Part shown: piece after piece, positions 5,026-5,672 of the stretch | Layout: every line of letters starts with the position of its first letter | How positions within the stretch are numbered: the stretch's first letter is position 1 | Assembly (NCBI GenBank): GCA_027081495.1 | Contig: JALWKJ010000079.1 | Location: forward strand, 1 to 5,672 | Reading direction: 5' to 3' | Source of the DNA: Campylobacterales bacterium | Lineage (GTDB): Bacteria; Campylobacterota; Campylobacteria; Campylobacterales; QNZT01 | DNA length: 5,672 nucleotides | The notes under the pieces: model-generated | What the model saw: the letters and a program-made list of their open reading frames with translations, nothing else | Databases searched by the model: none | Told to the model about the DNA's origin: nothing | Position numbers and translations under genes: made by a program

Positions 5026-5672
5026 GTGGCATACATCACTCTAAGTCGCGGCGCCTTTTTTCATAATCTAGATATATTATGCAAAAAATTAGGCGCAAAA
5101 GAGAGACTTTATATAGTACTAAAAGACAATGCTTACGGTCATGGGCTTATCGAAACGGCGAAGTTGTCGTCTTTATTCGGATTAAGGCGCGCCGTTGTCA
5201 GAGATTACGGCGAAGCTGAGAAAATCTCTCATCTTTTTGATGAAATTCTAATCTTAAGTCCTAATCCTCCATATAAAAATAGTAAAAACTACTCTATTGC
5301 AATCAACGATATATCCACTATAAGAGAACTTCGATCAGGCGCGAATATTCATCTAAAAATCGATACGGGTATGCATAGAAACGGAATAGATCCAAACGAC
5401 ATCGAAACCGCGATAGAGAAAGTAAACCGCCATCGCCTTAAACTAAAAGGCGTTTTTACACATTTTAGAAGCGCGGACGAACTCTCAAGCGAACTTTTTT
5501 GGAAACAAAAAATATGGAAGGAGATAAAAGAAAAAATTGAGACTTTAGTAAAAAAATCGAATCTTCCTTCACCGATCTTTCACTCCGCAAACTCCGCCGC
5601 ACTGCTTCGTCAAAATACGAATATCGGCGAATCGGCAAGATGTGGAATCGCCGCTTACGGATACCATGAACT
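5026..5672 (+). CDS. alr: Alanine racemase, partial (C-terminus beyond right edge)
   Basis: This is the PLP enzyme that interconverts L- and D-alanine in the cytoplasm to supply D-alanine for peptidoglycan. The window holds 215 full codons and two bases of the next, a little over half of a usual 340-390-residue protein. The PLP lysine motif LKDNAYGHG is at residues 32-40 with Lys33; the usual second residue is Ala, here Asp. KIDTGMHRNG (111-120), with Arg118, matches the motif that contacts the cofactor phenolic oxygen. GVFTHFRSADE (142-152), HSANSAA (186-192) and ARCGIAAYG (204-212), with Arg205 at the pyridine-contacting position, follow in order within the barrel. The catalytic tyrosine domain is off the edge. 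The GTG start is chosen because it directly follows the TAA of the upstream gene in the same frame, so no earlier start exists, and AYITLSRGAFFHNL is a normal Alr N-terminus. AGGA (5019-5022) lies inside the upstream gene's last codons, only three bases before GTG. Confidence 0.95.
   Translation, partial: MAYITLSRGAFFHNLDILCKKLGAKERLYIVLKDNAYGHGLIETAKLSSLFGLRRAVVRDYGEAEKISHLFDEILILSPNPPYKNSKNYSIAINDISTIRELRSGANIHLKIDTGMHRNGIDPNDIETAIEKVNRHRLKLKGVFTHFRSADELSSELFWKQKIWKEIKEKIETLVKKSNLPSPIFHSANSAALLRQNTNIGESARCGIAAYGYHE

Noticed and set aside
1..5672. Mobile island, defence system, CRISPR array or non-coding RNA gene
   Set aside because: There are no direct-repeat arrays, tRNA-like cloverleaf, integrase, transposase or terminal inverted repeats. 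Codon use appears uniform by eye, and genes cover all but two short promoter gaps and a 15-base spacer.
5035..5672. Frameshift or loss of the lysine motif in alr because of KDNAYGHG instead of KANAYGHG
   Set aside because: The frame is open throughout, all downstream Alr motifs occur in order, and I believe the Asp form is normal in Campylobacterota, so it is not a sign of inactivation.

Overview
The window looks like ordinary chromosome from a member of the Campylobacterota (epsilonproteobacteria), probably a free-living type near Sulfurimonas, Sulfuricurvum or Sulfurovum. This rests on the AT-rich sequence, heavy use of ATA, AAA and AGA codons, tightly packed small operons, and the lineage-like look of the RNase HII and alanine racemase proteins. 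No search was run, so the genus is an impression only.

Layout. (1) Positions 1-1095, minus strand: rnhB (RNase HII) followed by a SAM-dependent methyltransferase. The two overlap by 14 bases, and the methyltransferase runs off the left edge. (2) Positions 1096-1208: a divergent promoter region with two short palindromes. (3) Positions 1209-2054, plus strand: a predicted lipoprotein with LVIVD-type beta-propeller repeats. (4) Positions 2055-3128, minus strand: an AAA_14/DUF4143-like ATPase whose stop codon abuts the lipoprotein stop codon with no gap. The lipoprotein's intrinsic terminator lies inside the ATPase's last codons. (5) Positions 3129-3198: a second divergent promoter region. (6) Positions 3199-5672, plus strand: a likely operon of a SulP anion transporter with a C-terminal STAS domain (TTG start), an unrecognised 77-residue helical protein, and alr (alanine racemase, GTG start directly after the upstream stop). 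The alr gene runs off the right edge.

How the genes relate. The rnhB-methyltransferase pair and the sulP-small protein-alr set are probably co-transcribed units, but no shared pathway is evident. RNase HII removes ribonucleotides from DNA, SulP moves an inorganic or organic anion, and Alr supplies D-alanine for the cell wall. The lipoprotein and the ATPase stand alone. I found no rRNA, tRNA, CRISPR array, insertion sequence, phage gene or recognisable defence system, and no gene-free stretch longer than about 115 bases. The less explained items are the propeller lipoprotein, the ATPase with a non-canonical Walker B, the 77-residue protein, and the compact shared regulatory DNA between genes.
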